A stretch of DNA of 64,000 nucleotides from Aradus depressus (GCA_963662175.1 OY759218.1:15776480-15840479); one strand, 5' to 3'. Positions 45,464 to 56,105 are shown, counted from the first letter of the stretch. The notes: generated by a model not told the origin, from the sequence alone. A program made the numbers and translations.

Positions 45464-45589
45464 GCATTTGCCTCCAAATTTCTTAAATCTGAGCTTGAAC
45501 TCTATGGAAGACATAATTTATAGTATAATGAATACCTTATTCACTTGAGTCTTCAGTTCGTGGTCCTACCGACTGCGTCAAATGTAAGT

Positions 45590-45850
45590 TATTTAAGAAG
45601 TCCACCATCCCTCCAACTTAATGGGGGCAGGGGAGACCGCGGGGGCTCGAGTGATCCCCCCTGACTTCTCGCCCCTCCAATCACTGTCCAGCAGTGGAGG
45701 CAGTCCAAGAATGAGGAGAGTTGAAGGTAAGAGGATTACAAGAGGGGAGAAGCTGGTCATCACCGGCACTCCCAAAATATTGTTGCTAGATTACAGTAGC
45801 AGGTCTCTCGGTCAGCGCCGCCTCAGTCTTCGGGGGGGGGGGGGGGATTA
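45590..45850. other. GC-rich unassigned patch
   Basis: GC-rich compared with its surroundings, ending in a poly-G run (45831-45846). Plus and minus frames of 86 and 60 codons overlap and neither is recognised. Confidence 0.35.
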
Positions 45851-45899
45851 TCTGGATGGGAATGGGATGACAAGGATATGAAATAAAAACTAAATGTTA

Positions 45900-46600
45900 T
45901 AGGATACGTTCAGGGCCCATCTGACTGAAAATCAATAGGTGACGTCAGGAGAATACACATATAAAACAAAAAGACGTCGGTGAATCACAATAAAATAAAT
46001 GCAGTATTTATTACTGTTTCTGAATTGAGCCCCCTCCCCTGAATCCTTGCCATCAGCCAATATCACTGAAAATTGATGTGTTATCCTTATGGGTATTTCA
46101 TATCACACATATGAAATTTTGTGTTGATACATTCATTTTATTGTTAGTTATTAGAGTTGTTATGTTAAGCCTCCCCTCCCACCTATCTTCCCTTCGGTCG
46201 ATTTAGCTTAAAAACAATAGGTGTCGTCGTTAGAGGGTTCTGGGTTCACATATAAAATTTCGTGTCGATACATTCTTTCTATCAGGAGTTATCGTGTTCA
46301 CAGACACACAGACAGACTTTTTTTTTTTCATATTGGAACCTAGAGATCGGAAAACATAAAATTTCGTTGCATACTCCGCATTGCATTTATGACCAATTAC
46401 ATAACTTCCCCAATACTTCATATAGCTGGAGAAGTAATATCGTGTCAATATATTCATTCTTTTAGGTCGTATTCACCGACAAACAGGTTAAGTTTTCGCT
46501 CTCCCAAAACTAATCGACCATTTGAGCTAAATCCTATTTTTTTCGATTAATTAGTGGTGGGGAAGTACATTGCTGCTGATTCACCAACGACTTTATTTTT
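45900..46600 (-). repeat. Family A minus copy and adjacent fragments
   Basis: 45900-45990 fragment, then a minus copy 46020-46445 with left end 'CCAATACTTCATATAGCTGG'. Then mixed pieces to 46600, including a plus right end GTGGTGGGGAAGTACATTGC at about 46552. Confidence 0.75.
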
Positions 46601-46880
46601 TTCTTTCATCTTTCCGATCCAATTAATCAAATACAGATCTTCTTTTTCCCCTGATAATTTTATTATTCTTTTGCCTTAATGAAAATTTTAATTTATTTGT
46701 CAGAATCCGAGATGAGTTATACTCTCAATAATACACCACAAAGAAAATTAATTGAGGTAGCTTTTTGCTAGCAAAATCTCATCCCCCTTTTGAATGACTT
46801 ACGTTAAACCTGATTTATTTTAAAATGCTTGATTATATTTAGCAACTTTAAATTGAATTTGTAACCTTTTTGGGTTTCTA

Positions 46881-47839
46881 AGGCCCTCCGCACACGGTGC
46901 AACTGTTTTGCAACTTGAGTTGCAAACCAGTTGCACCATTGTCACAAGCACAACCAGTCTGCAACCAGAATGCAACCTCTGTCCGCACACGAGCGCGACT
47001 GATTCTGGATCAGTCGGTGTTTTCTGTCCACATAGTTTATAGTCACGAAGCTAGTTTTGGCAATATGTCAAGTAGTAGTTCAGATGAAGAAGACATAATT
47101 GCCTATTATCAATATCGCAGACTACGAAGAGCAGTACGAACAGAATATTGATGTCATCCATATATACAGAGAAATATGAAGTCCAGGCTGTTCGTAGCAG
47201 CAGGAAAATTGAATCAAACAGACAGCAAGTTTATAGCATTCTACAGAATGTATAAAGATTCTTTCCTGGAATTGGTGAGGATGGTTGCTCCTGCCATAAA
47301 GAAGATGGACACAAATATGAGGGAATGTGTGACTGCACAAGAAACAATATTAATAACACTGAGGTAAGCTTTATTTATTGTTATTATTATTTATTATTGT
47401 TTTCGCCCAAATACAAAATTAAAAAACTACAATGTAAAGAACTGAAAGTACTCGAAAGAAGATACAAAATTATAAAACTCCAATTTAAAGAAACAAAAAA
47501 TACATAGAAAAAACCTTAAAATTCTTGTCAATCATAATCACTAAGGAAGTTTATAATTGTACTCCATGTTTCTCCAACAAATGTTATATTAATTTGTTGA
47601 TCACTCATCATTTCGAAACAAATGTGATTTTTCACCTGCAACCATGCAACTGAAACCGTTTTGCAACTGGGAAACACGATCGCACGCAACCAGTTGGCAA
47701 CTGATTTCAAATCGGTCTCATTTGGTCGCCCCGTGTGCGGACCCCCACTACCTTTCATCGGCAAGGTCGCAAAACGGTTGCGCGCGCAACTGGTTTGCAA
47801 CTCGAGTTGCAAAACAGTTGCACCGTGTGCGGACGGCCT
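46881..47839 (+). mobile_element. PIF/Harbinger element, internally deleted
   Basis: Terminal inverted repeats of about 50 bp: AGGCCCTCCGCACACGGTGC at the left, GCACCGTGTGCGGACGGCCT at the right, both continuing through 'AACTGTTTTGCAACT(T/C)GAGTTGCAAA'. Contains only the first transposase exon. Direct target duplication not certain. SINE family 1 sequence follows almost immediately after the right end. Confidence 0.85.
47065..47363 (+). pseudogene. PIF/Harbinger transposase, first exon with one nonsense codon
   Basis: ATG at 47065 (MSSSSSDEEDIIAYYQYRRL). One frame runs to CTGAG|GTAAGC (donor at 47364), interrupted only by TGA at 47149-47151 where the family usually has Trp (Y-W-x-HP). Recognisable are FIAFYRMYKDSFLELVRMV and MRECVTAQETILITLR, the N-terminal helical region of Harbinger transposases before the DDE nuclease core. 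The core exons are deleted. The TGA and the deletion mean it is inactive. Confidence 0.8.
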
Positions 47840-47867
47840 TATGGGGAAGACCGTATTCGAAATCCAG

Positions 47868-48095
47868 ACTTAAGCATGCCGTCCTTCGGATGGGTCGTTA
47901 AGCGATGGACCCGAGCCTGTACGATGTCAGGTACCTGTTAAAGACCCCTACCCTAGGTGAATAAAAATTAAGGGTAGGCAAAATTTAGGACTCCCATAGT
48001 ACAGTCGGGCTCATGTCCTCCAGAGTGACGAAAAAGCGCTCTGGTAGTATGACCGATACAATATGACCTAGTAGTTAAAGCCCGGGCATGATAAC
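47868..48095 (+). repeat. SINE family 1, 5'-truncated copy
   Basis: Begins 'CTTAAGCATGCCGTCCTTCG' and continues through the body to GCCCGGGCATGA. The tRNA-like head is missing where the Harbinger element sits, suggesting that element or a deletion removed it. Confidence 0.85.
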
Positions 48096-48244
48096 TAATT
48101 AAGAATACAAAAACGTGCTGTAGGATATAGTTCAAAATAATGTAACGCATGGCATGAGTTGAAATATGTATCTTTATTATTTTTTGTTAGCTTTTATTAT
48201 TGATAGTTGTTATTAAATTTTTTTTTTTTGACACATTGTTCTTC

Positions 48245-48375
48245 AGCTAAATCTGCCAAAGTGGGGATTTTATGTTAAGCTTACCCCCCCCCCAATCCTC
48301 CCTTTCCCATTGGTCGATTTGGCTTAAAAACAATAGGCGTCGTCATTAAAGGTTTCTGGCGTTCACAGACAGACA
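48245..48375 (-). repeat. Family A fragment
   Basis: One reverse monomer up to the head-to-head junction with the reference copy. Confidence 0.65.
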
Positions 48376-48382
48376 GACATTT

Positions 48383-49205
48383 CACTTCCCCAGATATACA
48401 AAGTATAGGGAAAGTTATGTAATCGGTCAAAAATCCGATGCGAAGTTTTTAACAAAATTTCATGTTTTCCGACCTCTAGATTCAAAATATAAAAAAGAAA
48501 ACGTCTGTCCGTGTGTGTCTGTGAACATGATAACTCCCGATAGAATGAATGTATTGACAAAATTTTATATATGAATCCAGAACCCTCTAACGCGACACAT
48601 ATTGCTTTTCAGCCAAATCTACGAAAGGGAAGGGGCGATTAGGGGGAAGGCTGAAGATAATCACTGTAATAACTGCCGATTGAATTAGTATATTTTCCCA
48701 AAATTTTATATGTGTGACAAAAACCCCACAAGGAAAAAACCTGTCGATTTTCAGCCAAATCAGTCAAAGGGGAGAGTGGGATTAGGGGAGAGGCTTAACT
48801 CAAAAACTCCAATAACTGCCGTTGTAATAAATGTTTCGACACAAAATTTCATACGTGAATTCAAAACACCATAAGGGCAAAACTTATTAATTTTTAGAGT
48901 AATCGTTAGAAGGAGAGGGGGTGATCAGAGGGGGCTCAACTGAAAAACCCCAATAACTGCTGAGGTAATGATTGTATTGACATGAAATTTCATATTTAAA
49001 GTTAAAATCCAATGTGGACATAACTTGTCAAATTTCAGCGATATGGGCTGAAGGGGAGGGGGGTTCCGGGAAGGGGGCGCAATTCAAATACCCTAATAAC
49101 TGCCGATTTAATGAATTTATCGACACAAATTTTGGTATGAGGATTTAGGGGCTCTTATGTAAGTCAACTGTTGAATATTAGCGCAAACGGTCGGCTGGTA
49201 TAGGA
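48383..49205 (+). repeat. Family A element, reference copy (left end plus monomer array)
   Basis: Best-preserved array of the dominant dispersed family. The left end is a near-palindrome (ACTTCCCC, about 16 nt, then GGGGAAGT; some copies have TATAC-GAA-GTATA inside). Next come a conserved block ending near 'ATGTAATCGG', an A-rich tract, a CTGTCTGTGTG run, and then a tandem array. The phrase AATAACTGCCG or a variant recurs at 48529, 48667, 48811, 48952 and 49094, a period of 138-144 bp. Each monomer contains 'GAATGTATCGACAC', then 'GATTTTCAGCCAAATC', then a G-rich segment. The usual right end (GCTGGGGAAGTACATTG, then a CGGTGATTCACCG palindrome and a T-run) is missing here because a (TA)n tract cuts it off. 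I see no open frame, so it is a non-autonomous element of unknown class. Confidence 0.85.
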
Positions 49206-49207
49206 TG

Positions 49208-49208
<1 letters not shown>

Positions 49209-49254
<46 letters not shown>
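49209..49254. repeat. (TA)n microsatellite
   Basis: About 22 TA units at the truncation point of the family A reference copy. Confidence 0.95.
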
Positions 49255-49256
<2 letters not shown>

Positions 49257-50325
49257 CGTTATCGATGCCTTAGCTCACAGATGTTTCAAGTGCAAATTTT
49301 TGCACAAATGGGTTAAATACATCTTTAATGCATTCAGATAGAGATTGTTACAGTGCACATATGTCGTAAGTGAAAAATTAATAATGACGTCACAAAACAC
49401 AATTTTATTATGTGTTAACTGCGTAAAAATAAAATGTTTATGCTGCAACAGTTGTAAGCGCACTTAACTTATTTGGACCTTATAAAACTCGCGCACAAAT
49501 GTGTCAAGTGTCACTTATAACATTTGGTTTTGTGTTGGCTACATTTTAATGTCGTGTCAAGTGGAGGCTACAAGATTGAAGGTTATATTTTTGTTTATTT
49601 ATTTAAAATGTGTTTTTTTTGTGGTTTTTTATTACAATTTTATTTCAAAGGTGTATAATAATATTATTATTTAAATAAAAATGTATTTTTTCACTAGTCG
49701 CCGCGAGTTAATTTTTTCTCATGTATATTATATATTGATATGTATATAGGGATAGGGTGGATATAACCTGGACCAATATCACTGTAGCTCGTCACATGAC
49801 TGTAGGTCAACCTAGAACTGAGTCTAGTGTAATGTTTACAGTCTCAGTATATTGCCCTTTTCTTGTTTTCTTTCTTAGCAATAAGACAGGCGAACCTAGA
49901 CGTCCAGCTTTAATTTGCCAGAGATGAGGACTGGTTCAAAAATATTAGGATATACTATAGGTATATGAAAGTAAGTCCTTCCTGTACAGTGAAGACTTAA
50001 AAACATGGAAAACATTAAAAATATAATTTCATCACAGTTTGAAATCATACATATCACATACTATTTCAAAAATGTTTCTTTCGATATTTGGAATTAATTA
50101 ATAATTTATTATTCTTTCCTTATACCGATGGGATAGAATGCATTTGGATTGGAATTTCATCCAGTTTTAAATTTTAAAACGTTCTTAAATTTTTTTAGTT
50201 GCTGTTTAGTTCCTAGCGAAAAAAGAAACAAAAAAAATGTTTTGGGAGTTATTAATCAGAGGGGTAGTGAGTTTATTACAAAATTTCCACATAAATATCA
50301 GTGTACTCAAGCTAAAATGTTGAGA
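49255..50325. other. Unassigned DNA without recognised gene
   Basis: AT-rich; no family text seen. Confidence 0.4.
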
Positions 50326-50329
50326 TGTT

Positions 50330-50910
50330 TACTTCCACAGCTGTAACGAAGTATAAGGGAAATTATGTAATCGGTCTGAAATTCGATGTTGAGTTTTCAC
50401 TGAACTTCCATGTTTTCCGACCCCCTGATTCTAAAAATGTGTGTTTGTGTACACAATACCTACTGATAAATACATGTATCGACAGAAACGGATCTTTTCG
50501 GTTATGTGTCAGGGATTCTGAAAAATTTTCTACCGAAACCACTTAGGTACTCTTTGTAAATCCACTTGATGTATCCGAAGAAATAAAATGTTGACCCTCC
50601 CATCGGTCCTTTTACTGAAACAGTCCAGATTCTCCTGATATAAGAGAAACATATAGTTCTAATGTAACATTTTTTAGAATCCCTGACACATAACCGTAAA
50701 GATCCACAGAAACTTTTCCATGTGTATACAGAACCCCATAAGGACACATTGTTTTTTTTCTAAATCCGTCCAAAGTGAAGAGAAGAATTATGGGGAGAGA
50801 AAACTGTATTAACTGCCAATGTAATGAATGAATACGATATTCAGTATTCAAATTCAAAACCCCATAAGGACGACACCTATTAATTTTGAATGAAATTGCA
50901 CATAGAGAAG
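50330..50910 (+). repeat. Family A copy with internal inversion
   Basis: Left block 50330-50440 and monomers near 50705-50910. In between, 'ATGTGTCAGGGATTCTGAAAAA' at 50504 and its inverse 'AGAATCCCTGACACATAAC' at 50676 form a palindrome of about 190 bp around unrelated text. Confidence 0.65.
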
Positions 50911-50964
50911 GGGAGAAACAGAGGAGAGGGGCTTTTAGTTGGATTAAAATGGCCGTTTGGGGTT

Positions 50965-51240
50965 ATATATATATATTGGGAGGGCTGGTGAGTACACCTA
51001 GGGATCTAAGCATCCAATGCTCTTATCCCTTTGCTGATAGCTCTAGAGTGGGAGTGTTAAATGTTGCCTATATTTAGTTACCTAGGGTAGGGGTCTTTAA
51101 CGAGTATCAGACATGGCACAGGTTCGAGACTATCGCTAAACGTCCAATGTGAAGGACGACGTGCTCATGGTTTTTATATCTCCCAGATAGCTTGACCAGC
51201 CATCTTGAGCTCAGTAGGCTAGCTCGCTACCGGCGTTTCC
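50965..51240 (-). repeat. Retrotransposon 3' tail joined to SINE family 1
   Basis: 50965-51040 repeats the 3'-terminal text of the 18.3-kb non-LTR family ('CTAGGGATCTAAGCATCCAA'). 51045-51240 is a minus SINE family 1 copy with reverse blocks ('GAAGGACGACGTGCTC', 'GAGCTCAGTAGG'). Confidence 0.75.
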
Positions 51241-51460
51241 GAATTGAGCCCCCCACGCAACGCTCAGGTCTGTCCGCGCATCTCTTCCTCCAGGGTTAGG
51301 CGTAAGGCCTCATCAATATCTTCTCCTAAAGGCATGTTTCGTCTGCAGAAATATGAGATGACAGCCCCGTCCAAGACCAAGTGGAGGAGGCTGCCGCTAC
51401 CCCGATTCCAAAATTGGAAAAAAAAATATGTCTCTGAACACGATAATTGCCGATAATATA

Positions 51461-52478
51461 CCGGGTGATTCATTTAACCTGAAAAACAAGAATAAGTCAA
51501 AAAATAAGCTTTATCGAAAAAAATTGTTCAAACAAAAGTTGTAGGGTTTAAAGGGGGACATATAATGGTAATACGAAATTTAACCTCGAGTGGCGTTTTC
51601 AGGGTTGAATCAAGGGCAACTTATATTTTTTCAATAGAAACCTATAGTTTTAATTGCATACTTGTATTCTACGTGAAAAAATACGTATCTTTTGTAGGAA
51701 AAGTTTTGTTTGAAAATGTCAATATTTTATGGTTTTTTAGGTTTAGAATTTAAAAACACAAATTTGATGCACAAAGAAATAAACATCGATTAAATTAAAA
51801 TGAATGTTATTGTAACAAAGAATGAGTATTTTACACTTTATACATGAGTGTAAAATACTAATATTTAATATTAATTGAATAATTTCACACCACTTATCAA
51901 CAATTAATTATCATCTTAATAAATGTTCAAAATGATGTCCCTGAACTTCAATACATTTTTCAACACGTGTAATGAAAAATTGCACCATCCTTAATAAAGT
52001 TTTTCTGTCATTTTCTCGACATGCATTTCTGATTCTCTCTTTCATATTTTCAGTTGTAGTTGGCACATTTTTGTATACTTGTTCTTTTAAATATCCCCAT
52101 AGAAAAAAATCTGGCGAAGTTAAGTCCAGTGACCTAGCTGGCCAGTTTACTGGACCACCTCGACCAATCCATCGGTTGGGATAGTCTCGTTTCTTATATT
52201 CTCAAAACCATAAAAAATTGACATTTTCAAACAAAACTTTTCCTGCAAAAGATACGTATTTTTTCACGTAGAATACAAATATGCAATTAAAACTATGGGT
52301 TTCCATTTAAAAAATCGAAGTTGCTCTTGATTTAACCCTGAAAACGCCACTCGAGGTTAAATTTCGTATTACCATTATATGTCTCCCTTTAAACCCTGCA
52401 ACTTTTGTTTGAGCAATTTTTTTCGATAAAGCTTATTTTTCGATTTATTCTTGTTTTTCAGGTTATATGAATCACCCA
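51461..52478. mobile_element. Foldback element D carrying a transposase remnant
   Basis: Arms of about 280 bp: GGGTGATTCATTTAACCTGA at the left, TCAGGTTATATGAATCACCC at the right. 'TTAACCTCGAGTGGCGTTTT' at 51580 and 'AAAACGCCACTCGAGGTTAA' at 52341 are exact inverses. TA dinucleotides flank both ends. The 450-bp centre encodes the transposase end described separately. Structurally it matches foldback C. Confidence 0.9.
51911..52198 (-). pseudogene. Mariner-like (IS630-Tc1-mariner) transposase C-terminal fragment
   Basis: An uninterrupted minus-strand frame of about 95 codons to TGA at 51911-51913. It contains DYPNRWIGRGGPVNWPARSL then DLTSPDFFLWGYLKEQVY, in which SPDFFLWG holds the third acidic residue of the catalytic triad in this superfamily. 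It ends RVEKCIEVQGHHFEHLLR, the characteristic C-terminus. The N-terminal DNA-binding region and first two catalytic Asp are missing, replaced by the foldback arm. The frame is intact despite truncation, so the insertion is probably young or recently copied. Confidence 0.85.
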
Positions 52479-52650
52479 TATATACTTATTGATTTTCAGC
52501 CAAAGAAGCCGGGGAGGATAAGGGGAGCAACTCAAAAACCTAAAATAACTTCCCATGTAATAATGTAAGTCAAGTATTGAATGGTTTTAAAGAGAGAGCG
52601 AAAACTTTATTGAATTATTCGTACTGGGGAAGTACTTTGTCTTTTTTCTT

Positions 52651-53125
52651 AATTGTTTGCGGTGGTTTTTTATGTATTTTCTTTGAAAGTTAAGGGCTGT
52701 GTAATAAAACCCAACTCATAGATTGGTCCCCGATACAGAAAATAAATAAAATGGCTCTCTACGGCTGCTCCCTCACTCCGCAAGAGTAGCTTTTTTTAAA
52801 ACATTTAATTTAATTATTTTTTCTTGTGTTTTCTACCAAAAAGGCTATCCATTTTTTTAGACATACGCTTGATTTACTCGCAAACTTTTAGTCCCATAAA
52901 AAAAATGGTTCTTTTTGTTAAAATAAGGAAAAAATAATATATATATATAAAAAATAGTTCCTTCAAAAACCGATATAAAATATGATACTAAAATGAATTA
53001 AATATGATAGGTAATATAAAAAAAATTAATATTCTTAAAGTAACATTTATTTAATAGAACAATTTAGCTAACATTTATTTATTTTTATTTTTTGTCTTAG
53101 CCTTATGTACGATACATATAAGCCA
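52651..53125. other. AT-rich DNA without recognised gene
   Basis: No family member identified. Confidence 0.4.
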
Positions 53126-53139
53126 TGTAACTGTGTTAT

Positions 53140-53282
53140 CTATTTATTTACGACATCCATGGATCCGGGAGGGAGTTCTATCTACGAAATAAAACTCCCT
53201 CCCGGACGGGATTCTAACCCGCAAACCATGGTGAGACCATGCGATTAAAGCCCTACTTACGCTTTAGCCGCCATGGCCCCCC
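53140..53282 (-). repeat. SINE family 2 copy (best preserved)
   Basis: The minus strand reads from a GGGGCCATGGCGGCTAAAGC head to a B box with GGGTTAGAATCCCG, then GGGAGGGAGTTTTATTTCG and GATCCATGGATGTC. Poly-C of about 9 at its 5' side. Confidence 0.75.
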
Positions 53283-53317
53283 CCCCTAACATTTATTATA
53301 AAATGTGATCCTTCACA

Positions 53318-53580
53318 ATATTGTCTACTACCAGAGCGCTCTTTCGTCGCGGTGGACATGAGCCCGAATCTACTGTGAGAGTCTTAAATGTTGTCTAACT
53401 AGGATTTTTAAGGGCAGGGTTGTTTAACGAGTACCTAACATCACCATTGCTTAACGTCCCTTCAGAAGGACGGCGTTCTCAACATTTCTTTATCTTCCAA
53501 ATAAAAACCTAAGGGCGTCGGCCGGGTTTCGACCACGTGATCTAGAGCTCTGTAGACTAGCATGCTACTAGCGTCCTCTG
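53318..53580 (-). repeat. SINE family 1 copy
   Basis: Reverse blocks 'GGTGGACATGAGCCCGA', 'AGAAGGACGGCGTTCTC' and head 'GGGTTTCGACCACGTGATC'. Diverged. Confidence 0.8.
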
Positions 53581-53807
53581 TATTTGTAATTAACTGGCCT
53601 TTACAGTGTTAGTAACTTATTGTAATAGAGTAATTAATACGGAGTAACTTTCAATGTCTGAACGGGGCTTATAAGTTATTTCCGTTAAACCATAACATGG
53701 TAATTAGATACGTCAAACAGTTTTGGACATCAAATTATATAATACATGAGATGAATTATAATAATATATTTGACTTTTATAGTGGCTTCTACACTAAATT
53801 TATTTTA

Positions 53808-54930
53808 AGCCGGGTCCACACTGAGCAAATGTTCGACGAACATGTTTGACAAACAAGTTTGTTTTCATGGTTTTATAAAAAAAATTTAAATAGTTTGGCA
53901 AAAACATTGTTTGACAAACAAAAAGTCGATTTGTACAAACATTTTTGTTTTTGCTATATTTGCGAAAAGTACATCTTGTGCGACATTGCAGTTTGAGCCG
54001 AGCTAGCTAATAGTGATGAATGAACTTGTGATGTACCGCCGTCGTCGGCTTGCTTGTTTAGCTGCGGCGTTCCTGGTTATCAACGAACCTCGACCTCGAA
54101 GATGGTGGCAGAGACAATTATTACAAAGAAGGTATGAATACAGTGGAGAGGATTTACGGACAGATTTGACAGCTGGCTGTTTGTTTACAAATTTTACACG
54201 AGTATCTAAAGCAGACTTTGAAATACTAACTAACATGATTATGGTTTCTAAAGAAAACACAAACTTTCGCTTAGCAATAAGTGTAAACGATCGTTTGGAT
54301 ATAACTTTACGGTACTTGGCAACGGGAGACTCAAACCATTCCTTGATGTACTTATTTAAAGTATCTAAACAAAGCATATCTCAAATTGTCCCTGAGCTTT
54401 GTACTGCACTTTTAAGCTGCTTATGAGACTATGTTAATCCTGAAGAATGGAAAGTGATAGCAACTGGTTTTAAGCCGAGTTGGCAATTTGATCAATGTAT
54501 AGAGGCTTTTGATGGCAAGCATGTTGTAATACAAATCGCCAGAGAACAGTGGGTCCATGTTTTTCAACTACAAGGGTCAACATAGCATTGTATTAATGGC
54601 TCTAGTGGACTCAAACTATTTGTTTATTTACGTTAACGCTGGGTGTCAAGGACGATACCCACAACACAAGTGTCTCTGACTAGTAACTGGCACAGAGTGA
54701 CGGCAAACATCATGGAGTTTTCGGTCGGAGAGCAAACATTCTCTCTAAATAAATATGGCGGCGACCCCCACCACCGCTTGAGTTTTTGTTCGTTGGCGCG
54801 TCCACACTGGAATAAGACAAACATTGTTTGTCGAACATTAGAAAATTTGCCCAAACTTCAAGAAATTGTTAAAACAATTGTAAAATTACAAAACTTGTTT
54901 GTCGAACATTTGCTCAGTGTGGGCCCGGCT
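53808..54930 (+). mobile_element. PIF/Harbinger element with TTA target duplication
   Basis: TIRs AGCCGGGTCCACACTGAGC / GCTCAGTGTGGGCCCGGCT, continuing as 'AAATGTTCGACGAACA' / 'TGTTTGTCGAACATTT'. TTA on both sides (53805-53807, 54931-54933), as expected for this superfamily. 1,123 bp with a damaged transposase. Confidence 0.9.
54016..54660 (+). pseudogene. PIF/Harbinger transposase, truncated and frame-broken
   Basis: ATG at 54016; the frame is open to TGA at 54424-54426. It includes RPRRWWQRQLLQRRYE, FTRVSKADFEILTNMI and LDITLRYLATGDSNHSLMYL, the conserved N-terminal region. After the stop the nuclease core begins: [11 protein letters not shown] holds the first catalytic Asp, and after a one-base shift near 54570, [20 protein letters not shown] holds the second. 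The rest, with the catalytic Glu, is deleted up to the right TIR. At least one stop, one frameshift and one deletion make it inactive. Confidence 0.85.
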
Positions 54931-55008
54931 TTAGAGTTGAGTCCTCCTCTGATCCCCCTCCACTTCCGCTGATTCCTCTGAGAATTAATAGGTGTTGTCC
55001 TTATAGAG

Positions 55009-55615
55009 CATATGTGAGCAACAACCGGCCCGCTGTGAGATTTGGTCCGGCCCGCGAGACATTTTGAAAAACCCAATTAAAAAAAAAATAATATTACACT
55101 ACTTACTCACATTCACTTCAAATTATTGGAGCGATTTCTACAAAAAATATCTCGAAGAAGACCATTTTCCGCAGCTTAGAAAATTCGCAAGAAGATTGAT
55201 TTGTGCGTTTGGCAGTACTTATAAATGCGAACAGTTCTTTTCAATAATGAAAGTTAATAAATCAAAACATCGTACAAGGCTCACTGAAGATAATTTGGAA
55301 AATTCTTTACGTCTTTGTATCAGTGGAATTAATCCAAACATCAATCGCTACTTAACTTTCGTAGTTTGTAATAATTCCAAATTTCACGATTTAATTATAA
55401 TATTGTACCTATTTTTTTTCATTTCATTTTGTTATTTAAATAAATTGTATTATAATAACATTGTCTTATTATTTCATGTCTGATATCTACCGCTAAAAAT
55501 TATGAACACTACCTTAAAGTCCGACGTTATTTTATTTTGAACCATCTACGCGGCCCGCGAACGTATTTGCACTCTAAAGTTTGGCCCGCAACATGTCAAA
55601 GGTTGCCCATACAGG
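55009..55615 (+). mobile_element. hAT element, internally deleted, 8-bp target duplication
   Basis: TTATAGAG at 55001-55008 and 55616-55623 are exact. Ends are CATATGTGAGCAAC... and ...GTTGCCCATACAGG, with 'GGCCCGC' subterminal repeats at both ends, as in Charlie-type hAT elements. Inserted in a family A monomer. 607 bp. Confidence 0.9.
55098..55483 (+). pseudogene. hAT transposase C-terminal (dimerisation) fragment
   Basis: A frame giving NYWSDFYKKYLEEDHFPQLR, then FARRLICAFGSTYKCEQFFS and NKSKHRTRLTEDNLENSLRL. FGSTYxCEQxFSxMK..KS..R..LT is the C-terminal hAT dimerisation region, most like the GTF2IRD2/Charlie8-type branch. The catalytic N-terminal parts are deleted. Codons after about 55360 are AT-rich tail rather than protein. 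Confidence 0.85.
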
Positions 55616-55754
55616 TTATAGAGCTTTGAATTTACATATGAAATTTCGCGTCAATACATCCATTGCAACGGCAGTTATTGAAGTTTTTGTGTTAAGCTTT
55701 CCCCCTAATCCCCTCCTTTCCTTTGGCCGATTTGATTGAAAATCAATGGGTATC

Positions 55755-55960
55755 GCCTTTGGAGGGGAGATAAAGGAGAGGGGGATCAGAGAGGGGCTCA
55801 ACTCACAGTCAAATAACTGCCGATCTATCGAATGTATCGATACAAAATATAGTATGAGGATTCAGAAACCACTGTGTTCTGATATGATATTCAGGTTTAG
55901 CCCAAACTGGCTTTGGAGGGAGAGCGAAAACGTAAGTGATTACATGGCGATTTGCCTAAA
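55755..55960 (+). repeat. Family A fragment facing the preceding minus copy
   Basis: 'AATAACTGCCGATCTATCG' at 55813 and right-terminal segment to 'AGCGAAAACGTAAGTGATTA'. Terminus lost. Confidence 0.65.
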
Positions 55961-56024
55961 AATAGATGTCCATGGAGAGTTCTAGGTGCACATAGAAAAT
56001 TATTATAGATAAAGAAACTTAAAG

Positions 56025-56105
56025 GTCTCGGCCGGGTTTTGAACCGATGGTCTTGAAAACACTAGACAAGTACTCTATCTCTGTACCACCGGCTTGTAGG
56101 GCTTC
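56025..56105 (-). repeat. tRNA-like SINE head fragment
   Basis: 'GGTCTCGGCCGGGTTTTGAA' with the head complement to about 56100. The following text does not match the family 1 body, so it may be a third, related SINE. Confidence 0.55.

Larger units (their letters stand above)
51405..52650 (+). repeat. Family A copy split by foldback D
   Basis: 'CACGATAATTGCCGATA' precedes the foldback. 'TTATTGATTTTCAGCCAAAG' to GTACTGGGGAAGTACTTTG follows it at 52487-52640. Confidence 0.7.
53760..55750 (-). repeat. Family A minus copy split by Harbinger and hAT insertions
   Basis: Pieces at 53760-53807, 54931-55008 and 55616-55750 read as one minus copy when the two insertions are skipped: right-terminal segment, a monomer broken exactly at CCTTATAGAG, then its continuation. 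Confidence 0.8.

Noticed and set aside
45141..45514. Repetitive proteins in three minus frames
   Set aside because: Produced by a 21-bp minisatellite lacking stop codons; no other coding evidence.
45621..45881. 86-codon plus ORF in GC-rich patch
   Set aside because: No recognisable motif, overlaps another frame and ends in a poly-G run.
54643..54972. 109-codon plus ORF
   Set aside because: Consists of the deleted end and right TIR of a Harbinger element, not the transposase frame.
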